Source: CBDUMN01 sp965368335 (GTDB lineage Bacteria; Pseudomonadota; Alphaproteobacteria; Rhodospirillales; JAPHRK01). Taken from it: DNA of 50,350 nucleotides. How positions within the stretch are numbered: position 1 is the first letter of the stretch; every line of letters begins with the position of its first letter. This document shows positions 1 to 7,954 of the stretch, one piece after another. Under the pieces are notes generated by a model, which saw only the letters and a program-made list of their open reading frames with translations, did no database searches and was not told the DNA's origin. The stretch spans positions 1 through 50,350 of the forward strand of contig CBDUMN010000016.1 of assembly GCA_965368335.1 (NCBI GenBank), read 5' to 3'. The translations under genes and the position numbers were made by a program.

Positions 1-88
1 TTGTGATGTTTCCGGATCCGGTGATCGCATCCCCCGCATTGTTAATCAGGTTGATCAAAATGCGTTCGTGGCTCGGCTTCGGGCTCAT
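1..88 (-). CDS. Partial HATPase-type (histidine kinase-like) protein, runs off the window
   Basis: An open frame starts with ATG at 88, overlaps the stop of the BON lipoprotein gene by 3-4 bases (ATGA), and leaves the window at base 1. The 29 visible residues contain ERILINLINNAGDAI, a clear N-box of the GHKL ATPase fold found in histidine kinases. An in-frame stop (TAA at 107-109) lies upstream, so no dimerisation/phosphoacceptor (DHp) domain precedes the N-box on this frame. It may therefore be a stand-alone ATPase domain, a start-truncated kinase or a remnant. In related bacteria gshB often occupies this position; this sequence is not gshB. Function beyond ATP binding is not inferable. Confidence 0.5.
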   Translation of the reverse strand, partial: MSPKPSHERILINLINNAGDAITGSGNIT

Positions 89-726
89 GAGGCCCCCTTC
101 TCGGTCTTAGCGGATTCTGCGGGTGTTTTCATGCGCACATGGCTGACAACGCGGCGGACGTAGTCGATGGCGCGGGCATGGGCGATCACCCGGTCCAGCT
201 CTTGCCGGTCCTGTGCAATTCCCATGAGATAAACGACTTTATTTTTTGTCTCGATACCGTAATTGATGGCGTAAACATTGCTATCGAAGGTCAGTGCGGC
301 CTTAAGCTGGGTCGAAATCCAGTTGTCGCGGGTGGTATCGAGGAGGGAGCTATTATCGGCAAGCACCAACTCGTTGATTACGTCGGTGACGCCGTCCACC
401 TGCCAGATCAGGCCGACAACCTTGGCCATTTCGGCATCATCGGCAACCGGGCCGACGGCGAGAACGCGTCCTTCGTAAACCTCAAAGCTCAAGCTTGCAG
501 CCAGCCCATGGTCGGCGCTGGCGATTTTTTCGAGGACTTGAGCATGAACGGCCAAATCGCTGGCCGTGCCCTGCACACCGCGCTCCGACATAGCGGCAAC
601 GCCTGCCGTCGCCCCTGCGCCAACCACCGCCCCAATAGGCGTACAGGCCGAACCGACAGCCAGAACCGGGAGCAAAAGCCCCAGAAAAACGCCGGTTTGC
701 AAGACTTTGAACTTCGATCCGATCAC
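85..726 (-). CDS. BON-domain (OsmY-like) outer-membrane lipoprotein
   Basis: The protein is about 213 aa. It has a short basic N-terminus, a hydrophobic stretch and a lipobox-like VGSAC with Cys about residue 28, then a Gly/Ala-rich linker and two BON domains (about residues 60-125 and 130-200). BON domains bind phospholipid or peptidoglycan-associated surfaces and occur in stress proteins such as OsmY and DolP. I chose the GTG at 726 because AGGGG lies about 8 bases upstream and the signal peptide then begins cleanly; a TTG at 750 would add 8 acidic residues. It is the third gene of the rsmI-yraN-BON run on the minus strand. The family assignment is firm; the exact role (envelope integrity) is inferred. 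Confidence 0.85.
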   Translation of the reverse strand: MIGSKFKVLQTGVFLGLLLPVLAVGSACTPIGAVVGAGATAGVAAMSERGVQGTASDLAVHAQVLEKIASADHGLAASLSFEVYEGRVLAVGPVADDAEMAKVVGLIWQVDGVTDVINELVLADNSSLLDTTRDNWISTQLKAALTFDSNVYAINYGIETKNKVVYLMGIAQDRQELDRVIAHARAIDYVRRVVSHVRMKTPAESAKTEKGAS

Positions 727-872
727 GCGGGCATCCCCTTCTTCCTCCAAAAATCCCAGGTGGAGGTCTCCCTTTCCCGATCAACAGGTTAGGGGGCGTT
801 CCTAAACAAAGGTTGAATCCAAAGCCAGGAATCGAAATTTTTTATAAAATTATCGCCAAGGGTCGGGTCAAA

Positions 873-1244
873 TTAGGCTCTAGGCCGCCAGGCGTCCTTA
901 AAGTGATGTGGGAGCTTCCAGGGCGAAACACCTATAACATCGAACCGAACGCCCTTATCGATGCGCTTGGAGTTTTGTTGAAGGAATACTTGAGCGGCGT
1001 TCTCTATACGCTTGCGTTGTTTGGCTGAAATAGCTTCCAGGCTGCCGCGCAGATCTTTGCGCGCTTTAACTTCGACAAAGACGCAGACGCCGCCTTTTTG
1101 GGCGACGATATCCACCTCACCCAAGGGACAACGGAAGCTGTGGGCCAGGATTCGATAGCCCTTAAGTCTTAAAAACCAAGCGCAAAGAGTTTCGGCGTGC
1201 CGTCCTCGGCGCTCTGCTGCTTGCCGAAAATCTCGCTTGCCCAT
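873..1244 (-). CDS. yraN: YraN/UPF0102 family endonuclease-fold protein
   Basis: A 123-aa protein of the UPF0102 (YraN) family. The restriction-endonuclease-like core is visible: GEVDIVAQ followed by FVEVKAR, the D-(x)n-E-x-K arrangement of PD-(D/E)XK nucleases, in a domain covering most of the length. The biochemical role of the family remains poorly defined; a link to DNA processing is only inferred from the fold. The gene starts 4 bases after the rsmI stop, the usual rsmI-yraN pairing in Proteobacteria, so the two are surely co-transcribed. Confidence 0.92.
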   Translation of the reverse strand: MGKRDFRQAAERRGRHAETLCAWFLRLKGYRILAHSFRCPLGEVDIVAQKGGVCVFVEVKARKDLRGSLEAISAKQRKRIENAAQVFLQQNSKRIDKGVRFDVIGVSPWKLPHHFKDAWRPRA

Positions 1245-1248
1245 GGGA

Positions 1249-2178
1249 TTAGCCGTCTTTCTTCAGATCGAGAGCGCGTTGATAAAGGTCGCGTTTGGGT
1301 AGACCGGTCAGTTCGGCGACCAGGGCGGCGGCTTCTTTGACCTTATACTGTCCCAGCGCCTTGATCAGTTGGGCGTCTATCTCCTGCTGGTCGAGAGGGG
1401 CGGCGTCTTCGGGTGGGCCAATAACCAAAACGATCTCGCCCTTTGGCGTCGGTTCATCGGCCAGTTGGGCGGCCAGCTCTGCGAGCGGTCCGGAGCGGGC
1501 TTCTTCATAGAGCTTTGTCAGCTCGCGGCAGATGCTGGCCTCACGATTTCCCAACACCTCGGCTGCATCGGCAAGACAGGCGGCGAGGCGTTTGGGCGAT
1601 TCGAACACCACCAGGGTCGATGCGGTTTCTTTCAAGCCTTCAAAAAAGGTCCGCCGCGCGCCTTTTTTGGTCGGCGTAAAACCGGCAAACAAAAACCGGT
1701 CGGTCGGCAGTCCGGCCATGACCAGAGCGGCCATGACCGAAGAAGCGCCGGGCAGAGGGTAAACCGGCAGGCCCTTGGCGCGGCAGTCGCGGACCAGTTT
1801 AAAGCCGGGATCGGAAATCAGTGGGGTCCCCGCATCGGAAATCAGCGCCACGGTTTTGCCGCTTTCCAGGTCTTCTAATAGCCGGGGCCGCACTTTGTCG
1901 GCGTTGTGTTCGTGATAGGCGACCAGCTTGTTTTTGATGCCCAGCAGGTTCAGGAGCTTTCCCGAGACCCGGGTGTCCTCGCAGGCGACATAGTCGCTGG
2001 CGGCGAGCACGTCGAGCGCCCGCAAGGTGATGTCCCTAAGATTGCCGATGGGAGTGGCGACCAGATAGAGCCCTGGCGCATAAGACTGACGGTGATCGTC
2101 TTGTTTACTCTTGGGGTCTGGCCCGCTAGGCTCTGAGCCGATTCGACTGTTGTCGTTCTGGGGAGAAGATTTGGGCAT
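1249..2178 (-). CDS. rsmI: 16S rRNA (cytidine-1402 2'-O)-methyltransferase
   Basis: A 309-aa protein of the tetrapyrrole-methylase fold that 2'-O-methylates C1402 in the decoding centre of 16S rRNA using SAM. Visible are GLYLVATPIGNLRDITLRA near residue 36, DTR of the substrate-loop region, SDAGTPLISDPG (about residue 113) and the C-terminal helical RsmI domain with KVKEAAALVAELTGLPKRD. The N-terminal extension of about 30 polar residues is longer than usual and the ATG lacks a strong Shine-Dalgarno, so the true start could be internal. The ATG at 2178 overlaps, on the opposite strand, the ATG of the LpoA-like gene (shared CATG). Confidence 0.95.
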   Translation of the reverse strand: MPKSSPQNDNSRIGSEPSGPDPKSKQDDHRQSYAPGLYLVATPIGNLRDITLRALDVLAASDYVACEDTRVSGKLLNLLGIKNKLVAYHEHNADKVRPRLLEDLESGKTVALISDAGTPLISDPGFKLVRDCRAKGLPVYPLPGASSVMAALVMAGLPTDRFLFAGFTPTKKGARRTFFEGLKETASTLVVFESPKRLAACLADAAEVLGNREASICRELTKLYEEARSGPLAELAAQLADEPTPKGEIVLVIGPPEDAAPLDQQEIDAQLIKALGQYKVKEAAALVAELTGLPKRDLYQRALDLKKDG

Positions 2179-3610
2179 GACCGTCCATCGTCGTAAGAAT
2201 ACCGAAGTTCTTTTGCGTGGCTTTATGGCCGCCGTCTTGATGCTCGGCGCTTTTAGTTTAAGCGCCTGTCAAACGCCCGGCCAGCCGCTTTTTAAGCCAG
2301 GTCAGACCGTATCCCGTCAACCGGCCCAACGTCCACCCTATACCCGATTTCCCAATCAACAACGAGCCCAGAGTGGTCTGCCGCCGCTGGTCGGGACGCC
2401 GCAAGGCACGGTGCAGTCCCAAACCCAGGCGGTATTGCCGCGCGCCGAATACCGTCCCGTCGTCCAGCCGGACGGCGTCACGCGCGTTGGTTTGTTGCTC
2501 CCCCTGACCGGAGCCAACGCCGCACTTGCCACTGATATGCTTAACGCCGCCCAGTTGGCGCTTTTCGATTTTGCCGGCGAAGCCTTTGAGTTGATCGTTC
2601 AGGACACCATGGGTCAGCCTGATCTGGCGGTCGAGGCGGCCGATAAGGCGATTAGCAATGGCGCTTCTCTCATTCTCGGACCTCTGCTTTCGACTTCAGT
2701 GGAAGCGGTGACGCCCTTGGTGCGTAACGCCGGGATCAACAGCATCGCCTTTTCCAACAATCGGGCGGTGGCCTCGGACAACGTCTTCCTCATGGGCTTC
2801 ATGCCCGGTGAAGAGGTCGAGCGGGTGATTGCCTATTCAGCCTCGCGCGGCGTGACCGATTTCGCCGTTTTAGCGCCTGATAACGCTTATGGGCAGATGG
2901 TGCTCGAATCGGCCCGCCACGCCATTGCGGCCCGCGGCGGCTACCTTGCCCGGGTTGCGCTTTACGATCCCTATACCGAGGACTTTACCCAAATCATCCG
3001 CGACCTGGGCAACTACGACGAGCGCCGCGCCGCTCTCTTGGCCCAGCGCAAGGAGCTTGAAGGGATGGACGACCAGTTGTCGCGCCAGGCCTTGAAGCGT
3101 CTGGAGAATTTGCAAACCATCGGCGATCTGCCCTATACGGCCTTGTTGATTGCCGAAGGCGGCAAGCGCCTGCAAACCATCGCCGCCCATTTGCCGTTTT
3201 ACGATATCGACCCCAAGAAAGTGCGGATGCTTGGCACTGGACAGTGGGATGTGGCGGGCATCGGCTCGGAGCCTGCGCTGGTCGGCGGCTGGTATGCCGC
3301 GCCCGACCCCACCGCACGGGAAAACTTCATTGAGCGTTTCCGCCAAACCTACGGCCGCCGCCCGGCGCGCCTCGCCACTCTGGCCTATGACGCTGTGGCG
3401 CTGGCCGCCGTGTTGGGCCGCGCCGAAGGCGGGCCGTTATTCGATGCGGCGACCCTGACGGCCGAAAGCGGCTATGTGGGCCGCGATGGGATTTTCCGTT
3501 TCCTTCCCGATGGCGGCAATCAGCGCGGCTTGGCGGTTATGGAAGTTCAGGAACGTTCGACCCGTGTCATCGCTCCGCCTGCCGACAGCTTTGAAAACGT
3601 GACCAACTAA
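2177..3610 (+). CDS. LpoA/LppC-like penicillin-binding protein activator lipoprotein
   Basis: The protein is about 477 aa and starts at ATG 2177, preceded by GGGGAGAAG. An upstream ATG at 2111 in frame would bury the signal peptide. A lipoprotein signal ends in LSAC (Cys about residue 31), followed by a Gln/Pro-rich linker. A periplasmic-binding-protein type 1 (leucine-binding-like) fold runs from about residue 100 to the end, opening with VGLLLPLTGANA. Relatives include LpoA, which activates PBP1A from the outer membrane in gammaproteobacteria; in alphaproteobacteria the family is annotated as penicillin-binding protein activator but direct proof is sparse. Pairing with rsmI/yraN is the same neighbourhood as yraM (lpoA) in E. 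coli, which supports the assignment. Confidence 0.85.
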   Translation: MTVHRRKNTEVLLRGFMAAVLMLGAFSLSACQTPGQPLFKPGQTVSRQPAQRPPYTRFPNQQRAQSGLPPLVGTPQGTVQSQTQAVLPRAEYRPVVQPDGVTRVGLLLPLTGANAALATDMLNAAQLALFDFAGEAFELIVQDTMGQPDLAVEAADKAISNGASLILGPLLSTSVEAVTPLVRNAGINSIAFSNNRAVASDNVFLMGFMPGEEVERVIAYSASRGVTDFAVLAPDNAYGQMVLESARHAIAARGGYLARVALYDPYTEDFTQIIRDLGNYDERRAALLAQRKELEGMDDQLSRQALKRLENLQTIGDLPYTALLIAEGGKRLQTIAAHLPFYDIDPKKVRMLGTGQWDVAGIGSEPALVGGWYAAPDPTARENFIERFRQTYGRRPARLATLAYDAVALAAVLGRAEGGPLFDAATLTAESGYVGRDGIFRFLPDGGNQRGLAVMEVQERSTRVIAPPADSFENVTN

Positions 3611-4746
3611 ACGACGAGAGCGGCCAAAATGCCGTTGAGCAGCGGGCGGCCTTGGTCTGTTGCTCTGAGCGTGTCGCCATCCCAGGCAATCAAATTTTCG
3701 GTCTGAAGGGTTTCAAGCCCTACCGGTGACAGGATATCGGCGAGAGTAAGGCCTGTTTTCGCCTTGAATTGTTTCGCGCCAACGCCCCGAACGGTGCGCA
3801 GGCCCATCAGCAAAAGCTCTTCGGCGCGCTCCTCGGGAGACAGCGCTTGGCAGCGCACCTCCGGGCCCGCTTCGCTACGCATCGCCTTGATCCAGGAGGC
3901 CGGATTGGGAATTTCCTGAGTGGCGTGAACCACCCCATCGAGCGTGACGCGGCCATGGGCGCCCGGCCCAACGCCGAGATAGTCGCCGCCGTTCCAATAA
4001 ATCAGATTGTGCCGACACTCGGCCCCCGGTCTGGCATGATTGGAAATTTCATAGGCCGGGAGCCCGGCATCCGAAAGGCTCGCTTGGGTTTGTTCATAAA
4101 GCCCGGCTCCCAGGTCTTCCTCGACCTCGGCGACCTTGGCTTTGTGAAAGCCGGTGCCCGGCTCGACGGTCAGTTGGTAGACCGAGAGATGTTCGGGCTC
4201 AAAGGTCAGGGCTTTGGCCATTTGATCGGCCCAGTCGGTTGGCCCCTGGCCGGGCAGGGCGTAGATCAGGTCGAAGGAAAAGCGCTCGAAGGTTTTGGCG
4301 GCCAGCCGAATGGCGTCGCGCGCTTCTTTGGCGTTATGGGCGCGGCCGAGAAACTTCAGCGCCCTATCGTCAAAGGATTGCACACCAATGGACAGCCGGT
4401 TGACCCCGGCGCTGGCGAAGTCGGCGAACTTGCCGCCCTCGGCCGTGGTCGGGTTGGCTTCCAGCGTGACTTCCAAATCGGGCGCAACGGGCCAGAGGCG
4501 GTGTATCTGATTGAGGATCGCCGCCACCGTTCCGGCATCCATCAGCGAGGACGTGCCGCCGCCGAAAAACACCGTCTCGACAACCCGTCCTTCGGTCCGC
4601 TCGGCCAGATCGGTCAGCCGGTTCAAGTAAGCGCGTTTCCAGCCCCCCTGATCGATGACCGAGGATTCATGACTGTTGAAGTCGCAATAGGGGCACTTAG
4701 AGACGCAAAAGGGCCAATGGATATAAAGAGCCAGCGGTGTCGTCAT
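3607..4746 (-). CDS. hemW: Radical SAM heme chaperone HemW
   Basis: A 379-aa radical SAM protein. The N-terminal IHWPFCVSKCPYCDFNSH gives the CX3CX2C cluster motif with the aromatic/Asp residues typical of HemW, followed by FFGGGTSSL and a C-terminal HemW domain (LLMGLRTVRG). HemW is related to the coproporphyrinogen oxidase HemN but acts as a heme-binding chaperone for respiratory enzymes. The HemN-type extra N-terminal region is not present, favouring HemW. Its ATG overlaps the rdgB stop (ATGA), completing an rph-rdgB-hemW operon, and its stop overlaps the convergent LpoA-like gene by 4 bases. Confidence 0.93.
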   Translation of the reverse strand: MTTPLALYIHWPFCVSKCPYCDFNSHESSVIDQGGWKRAYLNRLTDLAERTEGRVVETVFFGGGTSSLMDAGTVAAILNQIHRLWPVAPDLEVTLEANPTTAEGGKFADFASAGVNRLSIGVQSFDDRALKFLGRAHNAKEARDAIRLAAKTFERFSFDLIYALPGQGPTDWADQMAKALTFEPEHLSVYQLTVEPGTGFHKAKVAEVEEDLGAGLYEQTQASLSDAGLPAYEISNHARPGAECRHNLIYWNGGDYLGVGPGAHGRVTLDGVVHATQEIPNPASWIKAMRSEAGPEVRCQALSPEERAEELLLMGLRTVRGVGAKQFKAKTGLTLADILSPVGLETLQTENLIAWDGDTLRATDQGRPLLNGILAALVV

Positions 4747-5342
4747 TTTTCAAAACAGGCTTCAACCAATTTTTTGAAGGCCTTGGCCCGGTGGCTGATG
4801 GCGTGTTTTTCCTGCGGGCTCATTTCGGCGAAGGTGATGTCGTAGCCGTCGGCGACGAAAACCGGATCGTAGCCGAACCCTTTGTCGCCGCGCATCGGCC
4901 AGACCATCTGTCCCTCGACCCGGCCTTCGAAGGTTTCCACATGACCGTCGGGCCAGGCCAGGGCCAAGGCGCAGGCGAAATGGGCCGAGCGGTCGGATTG
5001 GCCTTCGAGCAGACTCTCGATCTTTTCCATGGCCATGGGAAAATCTTTGTCCGGCCCCGCCCAGCGGGCCGAATGAATGCCCGGTTTGCCGTCCAGCGCA
5101 TGAACGGCAAGGCCCGAATCGTCGGCCAGGGCGGGAAGGCCCGACTCTTTGGCCGCCGAATGGGCCTTGATCTCGGCATTGGCGATGAAGGTTTCGCCGT
5201 CTTCCACCGGTTCGCTCAAATTCAACTCGCCCGAGGAAACCACCTCGACGCCATAGGGCTCCAGAAGTTCGCCGATTTCGCGGACCTTGCCTTTATTGTG
5301 ACTGGCGATGACCAGCTTGTTTTCGGTGAACTTGCGGGGCAC
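4743..5342 (-). CDS. rdgB: dITP/XTP pyrophosphatase (RdgB/HAM1)
   Basis: A 199-aa Ham1-family enzyme that hydrolyses ITP, dITP and XTP to the monophosphates, cleaning the nucleotide pool. Visible family motifs are ASHNKGKVREI at residue 13 (the SxNxxKxxE phosphate loop), ADDSGLAV (catalytic/metal Asp), GFGYDPVF and the late SHRAKA. Length is normal. It sits 3 bases after rph and overlaps hemW by 4 bases, the standard alphaproteobacterial arrangement. Confidence 0.95.
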   Translation of the reverse strand: MPRKFTENKLVIASHNKGKVREIGELLEPYGVEVVSSGELNLSEPVEDGETFIANAEIKAHSAAKESGLPALADDSGLAVHALDGKPGIHSARWAGPDKDFPMAMEKIESLLEGQSDRSAHFACALALAWPDGHVETFEGRVEGQMVWPMRGDKGFGYDPVFVADGYDITFAEMSPQEKHAISHRAKAFKKLVEACFEK

Positions 5343-5345
5343 GGC

Positions 5346-6059
5346 TTAGAGTCCCAGGGCTTCGCGCTGTTTGGCGACCAGTTCGGAAACGCCTTTTTTG
5401 GCCAGCATGAACATCTGGTGGAACTGTTCTTCGCTGAACGGGTCGGCTTCCGCCGTGCCCTGAACTTCGACGATACCGTTGCCGGTGAGCACGAAGTTGG
5501 TGTCGGCCTCGGCGTTGCTGTCTTCGTCGTAGTCGAGGTCGAGCACCGCCGTGCCTTCGTAGAGACCGCAGGAAACCGCGGCCACTTCGCCAATCAGCGG
5601 CAGCTCATTGAGGATGCCGAGATCGACCATTTTCTGGCAGGCGATGTGAAGGGCGACGTATGCGCCGGTGATCGAGGCGGTGCGGGTGCCGCCGTCGGCC
5701 TGGATGACGTCGCAATCGAGCGTGATCTGCCGCTCGCCCAATTTCTCGAGATCGGTGACGGCGCGCAGGCTGCGGCCGATCAGGCGCTGGATTTCCTGGG
5801 TCCGGCCCGTTTGTTTGCCCCGCGCGGCTTCGCGGCCGGTGCGGCTGTTGGTCGAGCGCGGCAGCATGCCGTATTCGGCGGTGACCCAGCCTTTGCCGCT
5901 ATTGCGCATCCAAGGCGGCACACGCTCTTCGACGGTCGCCAGGCAGAGCACCTTGGTATCGCCGAAGCTGATCAGGCAGGAGCCTTCGGCGTGTTTGTTG
6001 ACGCCGGTTTCGATGGTAATGTCCCGCATCTGATCGGGCTTGCGGCCGGAAGGTCTCAT
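5346..6059 (-). CDS. rph: Ribonuclease PH
   Basis: A 237-aa phosphorolytic exoribonuclease that trims tRNA 3' ends. I start it at ATG 6059 because the protein then opens with MRPSGRKPDQMR, the conserved RNase PH N-terminus, and CAGGAAT lies just upstream; the frame is open a further 22 codons without similarity. Core motifs include GWVTAEYGMLPRST, the Arg-rich RTGREAARG and GGTRTASITGAYVAL. First gene of rph-rdgB-hemW, transcribed away from hrcA across a 110-bp intergenic region. Confidence 0.95.
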   Translation of the reverse strand: MRPSGRKPDQMRDITIETGVNKHAEGSCLISFGDTKVLCLATVEERVPPWMRNSGKGWVTAEYGMLPRSTNSRTGREAARGKQTGRTQEIQRLIGRSLRAVTDLEKLGERQITLDCDVIQADGGTRTASITGAYVALHIACQKMVDLGILNELPLIGEVAAVSCGLYEGTAVLDLDYDEDSNAEADTNFVLTGNGIVEVQGTAEADPFSEEQFHQMFMLAKKGVSELVAKQREALGL

Positions 6060-6135
6060 GGGTCGGATATTCCTGAAAAAATGATTGGTTCGGCGCAAGC
6101 TAATCAAAGTCGGCGGCAAAGACAACCGCAGGCCG

Positions 6136-6163
6136 TTGACAGAACTCCGGAAAGAACTAAATT
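6136..6163 (+). promoter_or_regulatory. Candidate sigma70 promoter of hrcA-grpE
   Basis: TTGACA at 6136-6141, a 16-bp spacer and TAAATT at 6158-6163. The predicted start point would fall at or within a few bases of the hrcA ATG (6170), so the message could be leaderless or nearly so; only a distant GGAAAG (6149-6154) could act as ribosome site. No CIRCE inverted repeat (TTAGCACTC-N9-GAGTGCTAA) is seen here. Confidence 0.4.
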
Positions 6164-6169
6164 CGGCCT

Positions 6170-7204
6170 ATGATTACCGAGCTCAATGAACGATCCCGCG
6201 ATATTTTGAGGCGCGTCGTCGATACCTTTGTGGAAACCGGCGACCCCGTGGGTTCGCGCACGCTGTCAAAACAGCTCGGTCAAACCATTTCGCCCGCCAC
6301 CATTCGCAACGTCATGGCCGATCTTGAAGAGGCCGGACTGCTCTATGCGCCCCATACCTCTGCCGGGCGACTACCGACCGAAGCAGGGCTGCGGCTGTTT
6401 GTCGATGGCCTGATGGAAGTAGGCAACCTGGACGAAAAAGAGCGTGAAAAGCTCGAAGCCCATGCCGCGGGTTCGGGAAAATCGGTGGAAGGGTTGCTGA
6501 AAGAAGTCACCGGCACGCTTTCGGGGCTGACCCATTGCGCCGGTCTGGTCGCTGCGCCCAAGACCGAGGTGCCGCTCAAGCATATTGAATTCGTCGCCTT
6601 AAGCCCGGGCCGCGCCCTGGTGGTTATGGTGACCGAAAACGGCATTGTCGAAAACCGGATCATCGAGGTTCCGACCACCCTGGCTCCGTCGGCCCTCGTT
6701 GAGGCGACCAACTATCTCAGCGCCCGACTGGTCGGCCGAACTCTGCGCCAAGCGCGGGATATTATTGCCGAAGAGTTGAAAAGCCAGCGCCGAGAGCTCG
6801 ATCAGCTAACCCAAAAAGTCGTCGAGGCCGGACTGGCGACCTGGGCGGGGGCGGCGGAAGACAGTGCGTTAATCGTTCGCGGCCAGGCGCACCTTTTGGA
6901 CGACGTTCATGCGGTGGGCGATCTTGAGCGGATCCGCACTCTTTTCGAGGCGCTGGAAACCCGCCAATCCATGTCGGGGCTGCTTGAAACGACGGAACGC
7001 GCCGAGGGCGTACAGATTTTCATCGGCGCAGACAGCCATCTTTTCGATCTTTCGGGCTGTTCCCTGGTCGTCGCACCGTTTAAAAACGAGCAAGAAACGG
7101 TGGTTGGCGCAATTGGGGTTGTCGGCCCGACCCGGATCAATTATTCCCGCATCATTCCCATGGTCGATTTTACCGCCAAGCTGGTGGGACGGCTGATTGG
7201 ATGA
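6170..7204 (+). CDS. hrcA: Heat-inducible transcription repressor HrcA
   Basis: A 344-aa HrcA protein, the repressor that binds CIRCE operators and depends on GroEL for activity. The N-terminal winged helix includes RSRDILRRVVDTFVETGDPV and SPATIRNVMADLEEAGLL with the following TSAGRLPTE; the central GAF-like and insert domains follow. Length is typical. It lies directly upstream of grpE (31 bases apart), so the two form a heat-shock operon. No CIRCE element is visible upstream of hrcA or of dnaK in this window, so its targets (commonly groESL) are likely elsewhere. Confidence 0.95.
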   Translation: MITELNERSRDILRRVVDTFVETGDPVGSRTLSKQLGQTISPATIRNVMADLEEAGLLYAPHTSAGRLPTEAGLRLFVDGLMEVGNLDEKEREKLEAHAAGSGKSVEGLLKEVTGTLSGLTHCAGLVAAPKTEVPLKHIEFVALSPGRALVVMVTENGIVENRIIEVPTTLAPSALVEATNYLSARLVGRTLRQARDIIAEELKSQRRELDQLTQKVVEAGLATWAGAAEDSALIVRGQAHLLDDVHAVGDLERIRTLFEALETRQSMSGLLETTERAEGVQIFIGADSHLFDLSGCSLVVAPFKNEQETVVGAIGVVGPTRINYSRIIPMVDFTAKLVGRLIG

Positions 7205-7235
7205 GGCGGCAAGTGAGTCTAGAATTGAGGACGCA

Positions 7236-7952
7236 ATGAGCGAACAGAACGAACAGGAAAACCCGGAAAACGGCGAAGAAGAAATCATCGATCCGACGGA
7301 AACGCCGGAGGCCGATGCCGGTGACTATATCGACGAATCCGCCATCGAAGGCACGGTGAGCGAGATCGACCGCATCGCCGAGCTGGAAGAAGAGCTCGGC
7401 AAGATGAAGGATCAGGCCATGCGCGCCCTGGCCGAAGCCGAAAACACCCGCCGCCGCTTCCAGGCCGAGATTCAGAGCAAGCTCAAATACGCCAATACGG
7501 ATCTGGCCCGCGACTTCCTGGCGGTCGCCGACAATCTGAGCCGGGCGCTCGAAGCCGTCGACCCCGAATCCCGCAAGGGCGACGAAGCGCTGGAAAACCT
7601 CTGTGTCGGTGTCGAGATGACGCAAAAGCAGTTGCATGATGCGTTTGGTAAGGCGGGAGTGAAGCCCATCGAGGCGTTAAATCAGCGATTCGACCACAAC
7701 TACCATCAGGCGATGTTTGAAATTCCCAATCCCGAAGTGGTGGCCGGAACCGTGCTTCAGGAAATGCAGAAGGGCTATCTTATCCATGACCGGTTGTTGC
7801 GGCCTTCCATGGTCGGTGTCGCCAAGGGCGGGCCGAAACCGGAAGCTCCCGCCTCCAGCGACGGTGAGGAAGCCGCAGTGAAGGCGCAGGGTGAGGCCGC
7901 CTACAATAAAGATGGCGACGGCTCGGGCGGCTCCATCGATACGGAAACCTAA
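7236..7952 (+). CDS. grpE: Nucleotide exchange factor GrpE
   Basis: A 238-aa co-chaperone that releases ADP from DnaK. I start at ATG 7236, which has GAGG 6-7 bases upstream; a TTG at 7197 inside the hrcA end is in frame but weaker. An acidic N-terminal tail (residues 1-45) is followed by the long coiled-coil helix (about 45-110, ALAEAENTRRRFQAE) and the beta-wing head ending in GYLIHDRLLRPSMVGVAK, the GrpE signature. Its partners dnaK and dnaJ lie 33 kb away in the same window. It converges with the hybrid kinase gene with only 2 bases between stops. Confidence 0.95.
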   Translation: MSEQNEQENPENGEEEIIDPTETPEADAGDYIDESAIEGTVSEIDRIAELEEELGKMKDQAMRALAEAENTRRRFQAEIQSKLKYANTDLARDFLAVADNLSRALEAVDPESRKGDEALENLCVGVEMTQKQLHDAFGKAGVKPIEALNQRFDHNYHQAMFEIPNPEVVAGTVLQEMQKGYLIHDRLLRPSMVGVAKGGPKPEAPASSDGEEAAVKAQGEAAYNKDGDGSGGSIDTET

Positions 7953-7954
7953 CC

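Noticed and set aside
6060..6169. CIRCE element expected upstream of hrcA
   Set aside because: No TTAGCACTC/GAGTGCTAA dyad is present here or before dnaK.
4737..6173. Long plus-strand frame of 478 codons opposite rph-rdgB-hemW
   Set aside because: It lies antisense to three well-supported genes, has no family motif or ribosome site, and its composition is that of a high-GC shadow frame.
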